A stretch of DNA of 15,427 nt from CADCWN01 sp039810045. GTDB lineage: Bacteria > Chloroflexota > Chloroflexia > Thermomicrobiales > CADCWN01. This document shows positions 1 through 5,823 of the stretch, in pieces. The DNA is taken from positions 1 through 15,427 of the forward strand of contig JBDHWF010000093.1 of the NCBI GenBank assembly GCA_039810045.1. The letters are read 5' to 3'. Each line of letters starts with the position of its first letter. The stretch's first letter is position 1. The notes beneath the pieces were generated by a model. The model was given only the letters and a program-made list of their open reading frames with translations. It made no database searches and had not been told where the DNA came from. The position numbers and the translations under genes are program-made.

Positions 1-120
1 TGGCGTGTCTCCTGGGGAAAGCAGCGACGCAGGGTTCACAACACGCTGCGCCAGTGTATGCGGCAATTCGGCGATGCTGATGCGGTTTTCCGCCGATAAA
101 TGCTAGGTTGCACCGCAGGC

Positions 121-135
121 TGGCACAACTCCTGC
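121..135 (+). promoter_or_regulatory. Possible sigma-54 (-24/-12) promoter, weak
   Basis: TGGCAC is followed nine bases later by TGC, which gives the GG-N10-GC spacing of sigma-54 promoters. The -24 half is perfect, but the -12 half reads CTGCG rather than TTGCA/T. It lies about 75 bases upstream of the small gene at 212 and points at it. A one-sided match like this could easily be chance. It is listed mainly because a much better match occurs at 5726-5741. Confidence 0.25.
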
Positions 136-159
136 GATATCCACAGCACTGCCGAACGC

Positions 160-175
160 GCGTACGTGTGTACGC
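160..175. promoter_or_regulatory. Inverted repeat upstream of the small helical-protein gene
   Basis: GCGTAC-GTGT-GTACGC is a perfect 6-bp inverted repeat with a 4-base centre. It ends 36 bases before the ATG at 212, inside the likely leader or promoter region. It could be an operator or a small leader hairpin. The sequence alone does not decide. Confidence 0.35.
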
Positions 176-211
176 TCGCGGCGATTACGTTGCTGTTGAT
201 GGAGGAAGCTG

Positions 212-433
212 ATGCCAGCCCGACCGGAAGGAAGCCCAATGAGCAATATGACCTATAACCTGCTGACCACCTTGCAGAACAAGCTGCAGGCGATCGGGGC
301 CTACGAGAAGTTCCTCAAAGATGCCGAAGGGGACGAAACCTGCACCAAACTCTTCAAAGCGATGCAGGAGAACGACCGCAAAGATATTGAGATGCTGAAG
401 GGCGAACTGATTAAGCACCTCACCGAAAAATAA
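212..433 (+). CDS. Small helical protein, possibly half of a ferritin-like fold
   Basis: This is a 73-residue protein. Residues 11-73 are strongly helical with two amphipathic helices (about 15-38 and 43-72) joined near GDET. The pattern of a tyrosine followed by acidic residues, then a second helix with an EML segment, resembles one helix pair of a four-helix ferritin/rubrerythrin-like protein, so dimerisation could complete the bundle. That resemblance is by eye, and metal binding is not shown. Two starts are well supported. ATG 212 has GGAGG six bases upstream (201-205). ATG 239 (64 residues, beginning MSNMTYN) has AAGGAAG just upstream. I use 212 because its Shine-Dalgarno is stronger, but the first nine residues look dispensable. 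A terminator follows 22 bases after the stop. Function unknown. Confidence 0.75.
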   Translation: MPARPEGSPMSNMTYNLLTTLQNKLQAIGAYEKFLKDAEGDETCTKLFKAMQENDRKDIEMLKGELIKHLTEK

Positions 434-455
434 GCACCAGTAGCAAACAACCCAG

Positions 456-481
456 GGGGCGGCGCATACGCCGCCCCTTTT
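456..481 (+). terminator. Rho-independent terminator after the small helical-protein gene
   Basis: A perfect 9-bp GC stem (456-464 pairing with 469-477) with a CATA loop is followed directly by TTTT at 478-481. It serves the plus-strand gene at 212-433. No A-run lies to its left, so it is not a good terminator for the minus-strand operon that ends at 500. Confidence 0.85.
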
Positions 482-499
482 GCTGCCCTGCACCACTCT

Positions 500-1324
500 T
501 TAGGGCTGCTCTGGCGCAACTTTTCGCGTCAGAAACGAACGGATGCCCGCCTGTTGCGCTGGCGGGGCAAACGCCCGTTGGGCAAAGGCCGCCTGCGCCG
601 TCGCCAATGTCACCGCATCGTCGTCCCGCGCCAATCGCCCCAACAGGTCTTTGATCGCCGTCAGTGCCAGCGGATCAGCCGCGGCGATTTGCTGCGCCAG
701 CGCGAGCGTGCGGGTTTCAAGGTCAGCAGCCGGTAGCACTTCGCCAACCAGCCCCAACTGCAACGCCTCCGCTGCGGTATACCGTTTCCCAGTCAGCAGC
801 AACTCCTTGGCGGCAGCAGTGCCGATCAGGTCACGCAACGCCCGCAGTTCATCAACGCCCAGCACCACCCCCAACCGGGCCGCCGGAATTGCAAACTGCG
901 CCCCCTGATCGGCCAACCGCAGGTCACAGGCGATCGCCAACTCACAGCCACCACCAATGCAATAGCCGTGAATCATCGCCACTGTTGGCTGCGGCACCGT
1001 GCCGAGCGCCCGAAAGACCCCGACCACCGCTTCGTGGTAGCGCGCCGCGCCAGCGCGATCAGCCCGCACGGTAGGAAATTCGTCAAGGTCAGCCCCCGCT
1101 GAAAACGCGACCGTCCCCGCCCCACGCACGATAATCACGCGCACCGCTGAGTCGGCCCCCGCCGCCCGAATCACCGCACTCAACCGTTGCCAGCCACTGA
1201 GCCGAATCGCGTTCCGGCGCGTCGGGCGATTGAGCGTAATCGTCACCACGCCATCAGCCTGGGCGACTAATACCTCATCCTCAGGCGATACTGCCGCTGG
1301 CTCAATCGTCATCATGCCCCTCAT
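500..1324 (-). CDS. Enoyl-CoA hydratase/isomerase (crotonase) family protein
   Basis: This 274-residue soluble protein has normal crotonase length. Family marks are LNRPTRRNAI (31-40), the first oxyanion-hole segment FSAGADLDEF (74-83), and the second at GYCIGGGCELAIACDLRLA (120-138). Glu128 in GGCE matches the first catalytic glutamate of enoyl-CoA hydratase (Glu144 in the rat enzyme). The second glutamate (rat Glu164, usually in a QPE segment) is replaced by Ala148 in FAIPAARLG, and the usual PGAGGTQRL stretch reads LGVDELRAL. The reaction is therefore uncertain: an isomerase, decarboxylase, hydrolase or other acyl-CoA reaction is as likely as hydration. The start overlaps the flavoprotein stop by about 20 bases, which suggests translational coupling. 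ATGs at 1324, 1315 and 1312 are all possible, and AGGGG favours the inner ones. It is the last gene of the three-gene operon. Confidence 0.9.
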   Translation of the reverse strand: MRGMMTIEPAAVSPEDEVLVAQADGVVTITLNRPTRRNAIRLSGWQRLSAVIRAAGADSAVRVIIVRGAGTVAFSAGADLDEFPTVRADRAGAARYHEAVVGVFRALGTVPQPTVAMIHGYCIGGGCELAIACDLRLADQGAQFAIPAARLGVVLGVDELRALRDLIGTAAAKELLLTGKRYTAAEALQLGLVGEVLPAADLETRTLALAQQIAAADPLALTAIKDLLGRLARDDDAVTLATAQAAFAQRAFAPPAQQAGIRSFLTRKVAPEQP

Positions 1325-1844
1325 TCCACTGCACCAGCGCCTGATCGACAGCAGCCAACAGCGCGGCGGGAGGTGCCAGGCGCAGACGACCTTCGGTCAG
1401 CACGGGATCAAGCACCGTGACGCCCCAACGCCGCAACGTCGCCGCCGATTCCTGGGCGCGGGGATGCGCCCAGAGCGGATCATTACAGGCGATCCCCACC
1501 ACCACGGGCGTACCGCGCCCAATCGCCTCCGCCGCCACCGACAACGCCAGCGTATCGGCGATCCCGCCCGCCAGCTTATTCAGGCTATTGAACCCGCACG
1601 GCGCGACCAGCACCAACCCATCTGCCGGACGCGGCAGAATCGCCGCATCAAAATAGCTCTCCACCACCTGATTTCCCGGAATCTGGCTCAGGGCGTAGCC
1701 GCTGACCGTTCGCGCCGCATTTTCCGTCGGAATCGTGATCACCCGTGCAAACCGCGCGGTCAGCCCCGCGATCAGCGGCTCAGCGACCGCTGGCGAGGCA
1801 CTGGTGCCACTGAGAATCAGGTAGGCCGTTTCCAGTGCTGGCAT
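1302..1844 (-). CDS. HFCD-type flavoprotein, related to phosphopantothenoylcysteine decarboxylase
   Basis: This is a 180-residue Rossmann-like flavoprotein. The stretch APCGFNSLNKLAGGIADTLA matches the FMN-binding APATANTIAKLANGIAD-type signature of the CoaC/Dfp, UbiX and EpiD group, and an N-terminal GTSAS loop fits the flavin phosphate site. The active-site His of the HFCD group, expected about 18 residues before the signature (an HI.L..WAD segment), is not visible: the segment reads ESYFDAAILPRPAD. The PxMN substrate-recognition motif is replaced by GIACNDPLWAHP. It may therefore bind FMN without the classical cysteine decarboxylation. Start: ATG 1844 has GGGAGGGAAGG directly upstream. A TTG at 1859 would lie inside that ribosome-binding site, so I reject it. 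The gene lies 55 bases after the nucleotidyltransferase gene and overlaps the crotonase start. Confidence 0.8.
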   Translation of the reverse strand: MPALETAYLILSGTSASPAVAEPLIAGLTARFARVITIPTENAARTVSGYALSQIPGNQVVESYFDAAILPRPADGLVLVAPCGFNSLNKLAGGIADTLALSVAAEAIGRGTPVVVGIACNDPLWAHPRAQESAATLRRWGVTVLDPVLTEGRLRLAPPAALLAAVDQALVQWNEGHDDD

Positions 1845-1899
1845 CCTTCCCTCCCCCAATCACCCGCGCCGGTGCAGGTGCCGTGCGCAGCGTAACGAA

Positions 1900-2781
1900 T
1901 CAAGCGCCAGGAAGCAACTGCCGCAACGCCGCTGCGCCGCCCGCCCCGGCTGGCTCCGCCGCCAGACGCTCCAGCAGCGCCTCGCGCTGGGCATAGCGGT
2001 CGGGCGACACTGTGGGGGGCAGATACGGCTGCAACGCCTCCACAAACGCGACCGTTTCGGGCGGCACCAACGCCCGATAGTCCGCCCCCGTCCGGGCAGC
2101 CTCACGAACCACCGTCGATGAATCAGTGGCCCAGGCAGGGTCAAACGGCAGCAGTTGTACGCAGTCGCGATACCGCTGATTCTCTGGTTGCGCCAGCAGG
2201 GCAGTGATCGCCGCCACGCCCGCCGCTGCGCGAGGAGCGACCAGCAGTGACACGCGGGCAAAGAGTTGCTGCAATGCCGCCTCGCGGTCGGCGTAATAGC
2301 GCGGGTCGAAAATCTGCCGCGCCTTATCGAACCCGACGACGAAGGCGATCGCGGCCTCAGGAAAGAGCGCCCGCGCCGCTACTGCCTGTTCAGCATAGAG
2401 GCCCCGATTGAACGCCAGCACCCCCAGGCCCGGTCGCCGCGCCGCCGCTTCAAGCAATAACAAGGCGCGATCCGCGTCGCTCGGACGTACCCGCGCCTCT
2501 TTGTCCACCGTCTGCCGACTGAGGGCGAGATAAGTCGCCGCGCCATTGCCGAACGCCTGCGCCGCCTGTGCCAACGCCAGATGCGCGTTCGTCAACGGAT
2601 CGAACGACCCCGCGATGATCGCCACTGTGGCGGGCGCGGCAGCCGCCCGTGGCGCAGCCAGCACCTGGGCCACGGGCGGCGCGGCAGGATCCAGCGCGGC
2701 GAACGTTTGGCGCAGTGCCAGCACCTGCGGCAACGAAAAATAGCGTTCAGCCAGTGCTACTTCTCCCATCCCCAACCACAC
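1900..2781 (-). CDS. Nucleotidyltransferase of the NadD/CoaD (cytidylyltransferase-like) superfamily
   Basis: This 293-residue protein is predicted to transfer a nucleotidyl group from an NTP. The nucleotide-binding motif GSFDPLTNAHLALA (58-71) has a TxAH version of the (H/T)xGH signature, with the usual Gly replaced by Ala66. DSSTVVREAARTG (220-232) matches the ISSTxIR phosphate-binding motif. The centre (FVVGFDKARQIFDPRYYAD) recalls NadD, whereas GSFDPxTN is the form common in CoaD, so the substrate (nicotinate/nicotinamide mononucleotide or phosphopantetheine) is open. It is longer than either family: about 55 residues precede the motif and about 40 follow the core. The start is GTG 2781 or ATG 2769. 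AAGGGG lies directly before the GTG and 11 bases before the ATG, so the choice is unresolved. It is the first gene of the operon with the flavoprotein and crotonase. Confidence 0.8.
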   Translation of the reverse strand: MWLGMGEVALAERYFSLPQVLALRQTFAALDPAAPPVAQVLAAPRAAAAPATVAIIAGSFDPLTNAHLALAQAAQAFGNGAATYLALSRQTVDKEARVRPSDADRALLLLEAAARRPGLGVLAFNRGLYAEQAVAARALFPEAAIAFVVGFDKARQIFDPRYYADREAALQQLFARVSLLVAPRAAAGVAAITALLAQPENQRYRDCVQLLPFDPAWATDSSTVVREAARTGADYRALVPPETVAFVEALQPYLPPTVSPDRYAQREALLERLAAEPAGAGGAAALRQLLPGA

Positions 2782-2840
2782 CCCTTGATCAGGAGAGATT
2801 GCCTATCACTACCAGCCAATGAACGCCCAGTCAGCGTGTT

Positions 2841-2860
2841 GTAACGTCCTGATTCGTTAC
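2841..2860. promoter_or_regulatory. Inverted repeat upstream of the nucleotidyltransferase operon
   Basis: GTAACG, eight bases, then CGTTAC form a perfect 6-bp inverted repeat about 60 bases upstream of the GTG at 2781. It has operator-like geometry. I found no convincing -35/-10 pair nearby on the minus strand. The preceding gene is terminated at 2901-2934, so this operon needs its own promoter somewhere in 2782-2900. Confidence 0.35.
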
Positions 2861-2900
2861 GCGGGAAGTCCTTTATCCCCACCCAGCGGCATTATCTCTG

Positions 2901-2934
2901 AAAAACGAATGACGACGCACGTGCGTGCGCCGTC
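2901..2934 (-). terminator. Rho-independent terminator after the membrane-helix gene
   Basis: Read on the minus strand, a 10-bp stem with one G-U pair (2925-2934 pairing with 2911-2920) closes a four-base loop. After five bases it is followed by TTTTT (2901-2905 on the plus strand shows AAAAA). It sits 24 bases past the stop at 2958. A perfect 12-bp palindrome, ACGCACGTGCGT at 2915-2926, lies within the same stem. The five-base gap before the T-run makes it less than ideal. Confidence 0.6.
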
Positions 2935-2957
2935 CCGATCTACTTCGTCTGGGGCCG

Positions 2958-3791
2958 TTATCGCTCTAAGCCGTTGACCAGTTTCTGCACTTCTTCTGCC
3001 GATTGCCGCCGCGCCTCAATCTTCGTCTTCAACCGAATCATCTGCTGGCGCACACTGCCAATCGTCAGGCTCTGCCCATAGGTGATCGTATTCAGGAACG
3101 CCTCAATCGCGTCTAGCTGCGCCTCGGTGCCAACCAGATCGTTCCGCAGCCGTTGGAACGCCTCCAGTTGTTCCTCCTTAGCGTGGAGCAACAGTTCAAT
3201 ATCGCCCTTGGCTGGGCCAGTGGTGCGGTCGAAACGCCCCTGAATCGTCCGTAACTCGTCTTTCAGCACCGTCTCATTCGTCCGCACAAAGGCCTTCAGC
3301 ATCGCCGCCCGCAAGAACGACAGATCAATGGCCCGTTCGACGAACTGGCTGACCTCACTCTGAATATCGGTTGGGAGGGTGCTGATGGTGCCTTCGGTCT
3401 GCCGCAGATTCACCGCGATCTGCCGCTCTAGCTCCAGCATCCGGCGCAACTGCGATCGTCGCTGCAAGAAATCCGGCGAGATCTTCAAACGGCGCATCTG
3501 CGCTTCCTTGATGATCTCCTCCATCTGCGCGTCAAGTTCTTTATATTTCTGGCGACGATCACGCTCGTTATAGACTGGTCGCGCATCCCCGCGCACAGGG
3601 TCCTCATCGGGGGTCGTCACATCGGTAAAGACCGAAAAGACCCAGGCCGCCAACCCGCCCGCCGCGCCAAAGATCGCGACTGGGGCTGTGACCACCGCCG
3701 CGATTGCCGCGCCAATCGTCACCAATGCCAGCCCAATATTCTTTGGATGCAACAATGACCGCTTCACTCGCTCTGTTACTGGATTTTCCAT
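2958..3791 (-). CDS. Membrane-anchored helical (coiled-coil) protein of unknown function
   Basis: This is a 277-residue protein that I do not assign to a named family. Residues 1-18 are basic. Residues 19-56 form one long hydrophobic stretch with Pro37 and GAAGG in the middle, consistent with a short membrane hairpin or one long anchor. Residues 75-275 are almost continuous charged helix rich in E, K, R and Q with heptad-like spacing, and only short breaks near SPDF, STLPTD and RTTGPAKG. No enzyme motif is visible. If the hydrophobic part is a hairpin, both ends lie in the cytoplasm, where the helical body could meet the PspA-like protein encoded two genes upstream; this is inference. The start ATG 3791 has AGGAAG five bases upstream, and the bases TAACG before the ATG are the same as those before the neighbouring binding-protein gene. 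Confidence 0.8.
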   Translation of the reverse strand: MENPVTERVKRSLLHPKNIGLALVTIGAAIAAVVTAPVAIFGAAGGLAAWVFSVFTDVTTPDEDPVRGDARPVYNERDRRQKYKELDAQMEEIIKEAQMRRLKISPDFLQRRSQLRRMLELERQIAVNLRQTEGTISTLPTDIQSEVSQFVERAIDLSFLRAAMLKAFVRTNETVLKDELRTIQGRFDRTTGPAKGDIELLLHAKEEQLEAFQRLRNDLVGTEAQLDAIEAFLNTITYGQSLTIGSVRQQMIRLKTKIEARRQSAEEVQKLVNGLER

Positions 3792-3820
3792 CGTTACTTC
3801 CTGCCTGATTGCGCTCTGCT

Positions 3821-3841
3821 TCCTGAAGCCAAATCCTGAAG
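3821..3841. repeat. Direct repeat in the leader of the membrane-helix gene
   Basis: The 8-mer TCCTGAAG occurs at 3821-3828 and again at 3834-3841, 13 bases apart, between the proposed promoter (3850-3878) and the start codon at 3791. A 7-bp inverted pair, GCCAAAT (3828-3834) and ATTTGGC (3870-3876), also spans this leader. It could be a binding site or a leader structure. Chance cannot be excluded for short repeats. Confidence 0.35.
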
Positions 3842-3849
3842 TAGTGCCT

Positions 3850-3878
3850 TATCTACGAGCCGACACCCCATTTGGCAA
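3850..3878 (-). promoter_or_regulatory. Possible housekeeping promoter for the membrane-helix gene
   Basis: On the minus strand TTGCCA (3873-3878) and TAGATA (3850-3855) are separated by exactly 17 bases. The -35 matches five of six consensus bases, but the -10 matches only three. It starts just after the stop of the binding-protein gene and would give a leader of about 55 bases. Read-through from the upstream gene is an alternative. Confidence 0.35.
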
Positions 3879-3880
3879 CA

Positions 3881-5641
3881 TTAGCGGCCTCCAGGCTGTA
3901 CCAGAGTGAAGACCACTCGCCGATCCTGGGCCTGCTCGTTCGGATTGGTACTGCCAGGATACTGCGGCTTTAAGTATCCTTCTAGGAGGCGGTTCGGGTC
4001 AATACCCTGACCCAATAAAAAGAAGATCACCGACTGCGCCCGCGCCCGCGCAAAGGCTTCGTTCTGCTCTGGCGTATCGCCCTGTGGCTGATAGGCCGAA
4101 CCTTCCACTTTCAGGTAGAGCCCCGGCGTTTGCTTCAGCACTGGCACGATCTGCGCGGCAATGTCGGCCTGCCCCTTTTCGGTCAGTTGCGTACTATCGG
4201 GCTGAAATTCCACCTGTTTCAGCGGCAACTCCGCCACAGCCGTCGTCTGGCCCGTTTGCTCCGGCGTCAGACGCGGCACCGCGATCTGCTGCGTCAGGAC
4301 AAACGAGGGGTTCACTGGCGGCTGCGTATTCGCATACTGCCCGGCGGCGACGGTCTTTTGCACAAAGCTGCCATCAACCAACTTGGTTGTATCAAGCGTG
4401 GCGAGGTTCTTGCCGCCCGCCCGCCAGATCGTGCCGATCTCATTCAACCGATTGCTCAGCAGCGCGGGCGACTGCAACGCGAACGCATTTTGCCCCAACG
4501 TGGCCTGGGCCACCAGTTTCAGCGCGTCGGAGTAATCGCTTGGTTGCGTGATCCCCGTCCAATCGCTATCGCCAGATTTGACCACGGCGGCTCCAGCGGC
4601 CTGGGGGTTATCAATCGTCAATTTCTCCGCTTCAAACCAGGCATCAAGGAAACTCTGCACCGCCGCAGGCTTCTCCCGCAACGCTTTGTCGCTGACTACA
4701 ATCACATCGAGGATCGCCCGATAGTTATCGCTGCCCAGCAACACCTTGCCACCATGATCAATCGCCGCTTGAATTGTCGGCTCCCAGCCAACAACCGCGT
4801 CAACCTGATTTTTGACAAACAGTTCAACGGCCTGATCAACCGTATCGACCGGGCGCAACTGCACATCAGCCGCCTTCAATCCAACCAGATTCAGACTGGC
4901 GTACAGATAGAACTCGCTGACTGACCCGGCGGAGTAGGCGATTCGCTTACCGCGCAGGTCGTTCAGCCGCGTAATCGACGGCTGCGCCACGATCTTGTCA
5001 GCCCCCGCCGACTCATCAATAATCGCCACCACCTTCCCCGTACTATCATCGGGGAATAGCGCGACTGAATCGAGGGTGGTGAGCAGCACATCGAAGGTGC
5101 CATCTTTCAGCGCCGCCCGCCGCTGCGCCTCGTTATAGTCACCATTCAGGCCAAACGCGATCTGCTTCACCGTCAGATTGCGCGACTGAAAGTACCCCTG
5201 CGTTTCCGCAATGCGCACCGGGAAATACGGGGCATAGGTGTCGTAGGCAACCGTCAGGGGCGTGCCCGCCGGGGCGACCGTCGCGGCGGCGCTGGAAGGG
5301 CGCGGGGCCGCAGTGCCCGTTGCTGGTGCGCCCGATGCCGATGGGCCGCTGCTTGGCCCGCTACTTGGTAGGCGGTTCCCCACAGTCGTCGCCGTCGCCT
5401 GCCGACCAGTGGTTGGCTGGGCGCTGGTTCGTGGAAGATTCGTGGCAGTCGCCAGCGGCCCAGTGCTGGCTGCGGGGAGTGGGCTCGTACGGGCAGCGAT
5501 GGTGCTGCTAATATTCGGGGTGTTGGTGGCCCGACTGGTAATTGAACGACCAGAGAGGAGCATAAAGCCCGCTCCAGCCAAAATTGGACAGATCACCAAC
5601 AGCGCAATAATCAGCGCCACACCAGCTTTCGTTACCCGCAT
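3881..5641 (-). CDS. Membrane-anchored solute-binding protein (NMT1/SsuA-like) fused to an OmpA-like domain
   Basis: This 586-residue, three-part protein has an N-terminal hydrophobic segment (6-29) that acts as signal anchor, with no lipobox cysteine at a convincing site. A Ser/Thr/Ala/Pro-rich linker (about 31-125) follows. Residues 127-430 resemble periplasmic binding proteins of the NrtA/SsuA/TauA type: YDTYAPYFPVRIAETQGYFQSRNL opening, FDVLLTTLDSV, LRGKRIAYSAGS, and VDAVVGWEP. Residues 470-580 form an OmpA-like domain ending in N...QDRRVVFTL, with ARARAQSV matching the LSxxRAxxV helix. The Asp that contacts diaminopimelate in OmpA (GYTD) is not visible; the equivalent reads GSAYQ. No permease or ATPase gene is nearby, so a receptor or sensor role at the cell surface is likelier than transport. 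The ATG at 5641 has GAGGAG upstream. A strong sigma-54-like site lies at 5726-5741. Confidence 0.88.
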   Translation of the reverse strand: MRVTKAGVALIIALLVICPILAGAGFMLLSGRSITSRATNTPNISSTIAARTSPLPAASTGPLATATNLPRTSAQPTTGRQATATTVGNRLPSSGPSSGPSASGAPATGTAAPRPSSAAATVAPAGTPLTVAYDTYAPYFPVRIAETQGYFQSRNLTVKQIAFGLNGDYNEAQRRAALKDGTFDVLLTTLDSVALFPDDSTGKVVAIIDESAGADKIVAQPSITRLNDLRGKRIAYSAGSVSEFYLYASLNLVGLKAADVQLRPVDTVDQAVELFVKNQVDAVVGWEPTIQAAIDHGGKVLLGSDNYRAILDVIVVSDKALREKPAAVQSFLDAWFEAEKLTIDNPQAAGAAVVKSGDSDWTGITQPSDYSDALKLVAQATLGQNAFALQSPALLSNRLNEIGTIWRAGGKNLATLDTTKLVDGSFVQKTVAAGQYANTQPPVNPSFVLTQQIAVPRLTPEQTGQTTAVAELPLKQVEFQPDSTQLTEKGQADIAAQIVPVLKQTPGLYLKVEGSAYQPQGDTPEQNEAFARARAQSVIFFLLGQGIDPNRLLEGYLKPQYPGSTNPNEQAQDRRVVFTLVQPGGR

Positions 5642-5725
5642 CGTTACTCCTCTCCCTACCTGCCGGGAGCCAATCCCCTACCCGCTATTCTCGCGCCGTA
5701 TACAACGCTCTGTGCTGATACTAGC

Positions 5726-5741
5726 GCAACCTTCGTGCCAG
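5726..5741 (-). promoter_or_regulatory. Near-consensus sigma-54 (-24/-12) promoter for the binding-protein/OmpA gene
   Basis: On the minus strand the sequence CTGGCACGAAGGTTGC matches the sigma-54 consensus TGGCACG-N4-TTGC at every fixed base and has the required GG-N10-GC spacing; only the final W is G. It points at the ATG at 5641, with the expected transcription start about 12 bases past the GC, giving a leader of roughly 70 bases. Eleven fixed bases are expected by chance less than once in a hundred windows of this size, counting both strands. No rpoN or enhancer-binding protein gene is in the window. Confidence 0.6.
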
Positions 5742-5769
5742 TTCACCGCTCCGCTGCGGCCACAGCGAC

Positions 5770-5813
5770 AAAAAAGACGCGTCCCCACCACCAATGCTGG
5801 CAGCGGGGACGCG
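5770..5813 (-). terminator. Rho-independent terminator after the PspA-like gene
   Basis: On the minus strand a perfect 9-bp stem (5805-5813 pairing with 5778-5786) encloses an 18-base loop that can itself form a 3-bp inner stem. Two bases after the stem comes a run of six T (AAAAAA at 5770-5775 on the plus strand). It lies 11 bases after the stop at 5824, so pspA ends here and the binding-protein gene must use its own promoter. Confidence 0.85.
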
Positions 5814-5823
5814 CAATGACCGT

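Noticed and set aside
1..120. Left edge of the window, checked for the end of a preceding gene or an RNA gene
   Set aside because: No convincing coding frame, tRNA-like fold or ribosomal RNA segment was found; it is treated as intergenic sequence of unknown role.
1860..2261. 133-codon minus-strand frame overlapping the nucleotidyltransferase gene
   Set aside because: It is in another frame of a gene with recognisable motifs, is rich in Arg and Cys, and has no ribosome-binding site.
1891..2861. The 12-mer CGTAACGAATCA at 1891-1902 and its inverted copy at 2850-2861 flank the nucleotidyltransferase gene
   Set aside because: Several 12-base matches are expected by chance in 15 kb, and the first copy overlaps a stop codon. 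There are no other signs of a mobile element.
4142..4155. TGGCACG followed by TGC within the binding-protein gene, like a sigma-54 site
   Set aside because: The spacing is two bases short of GG-N10-GC and the site lies inside a coding region on the opposite strand.
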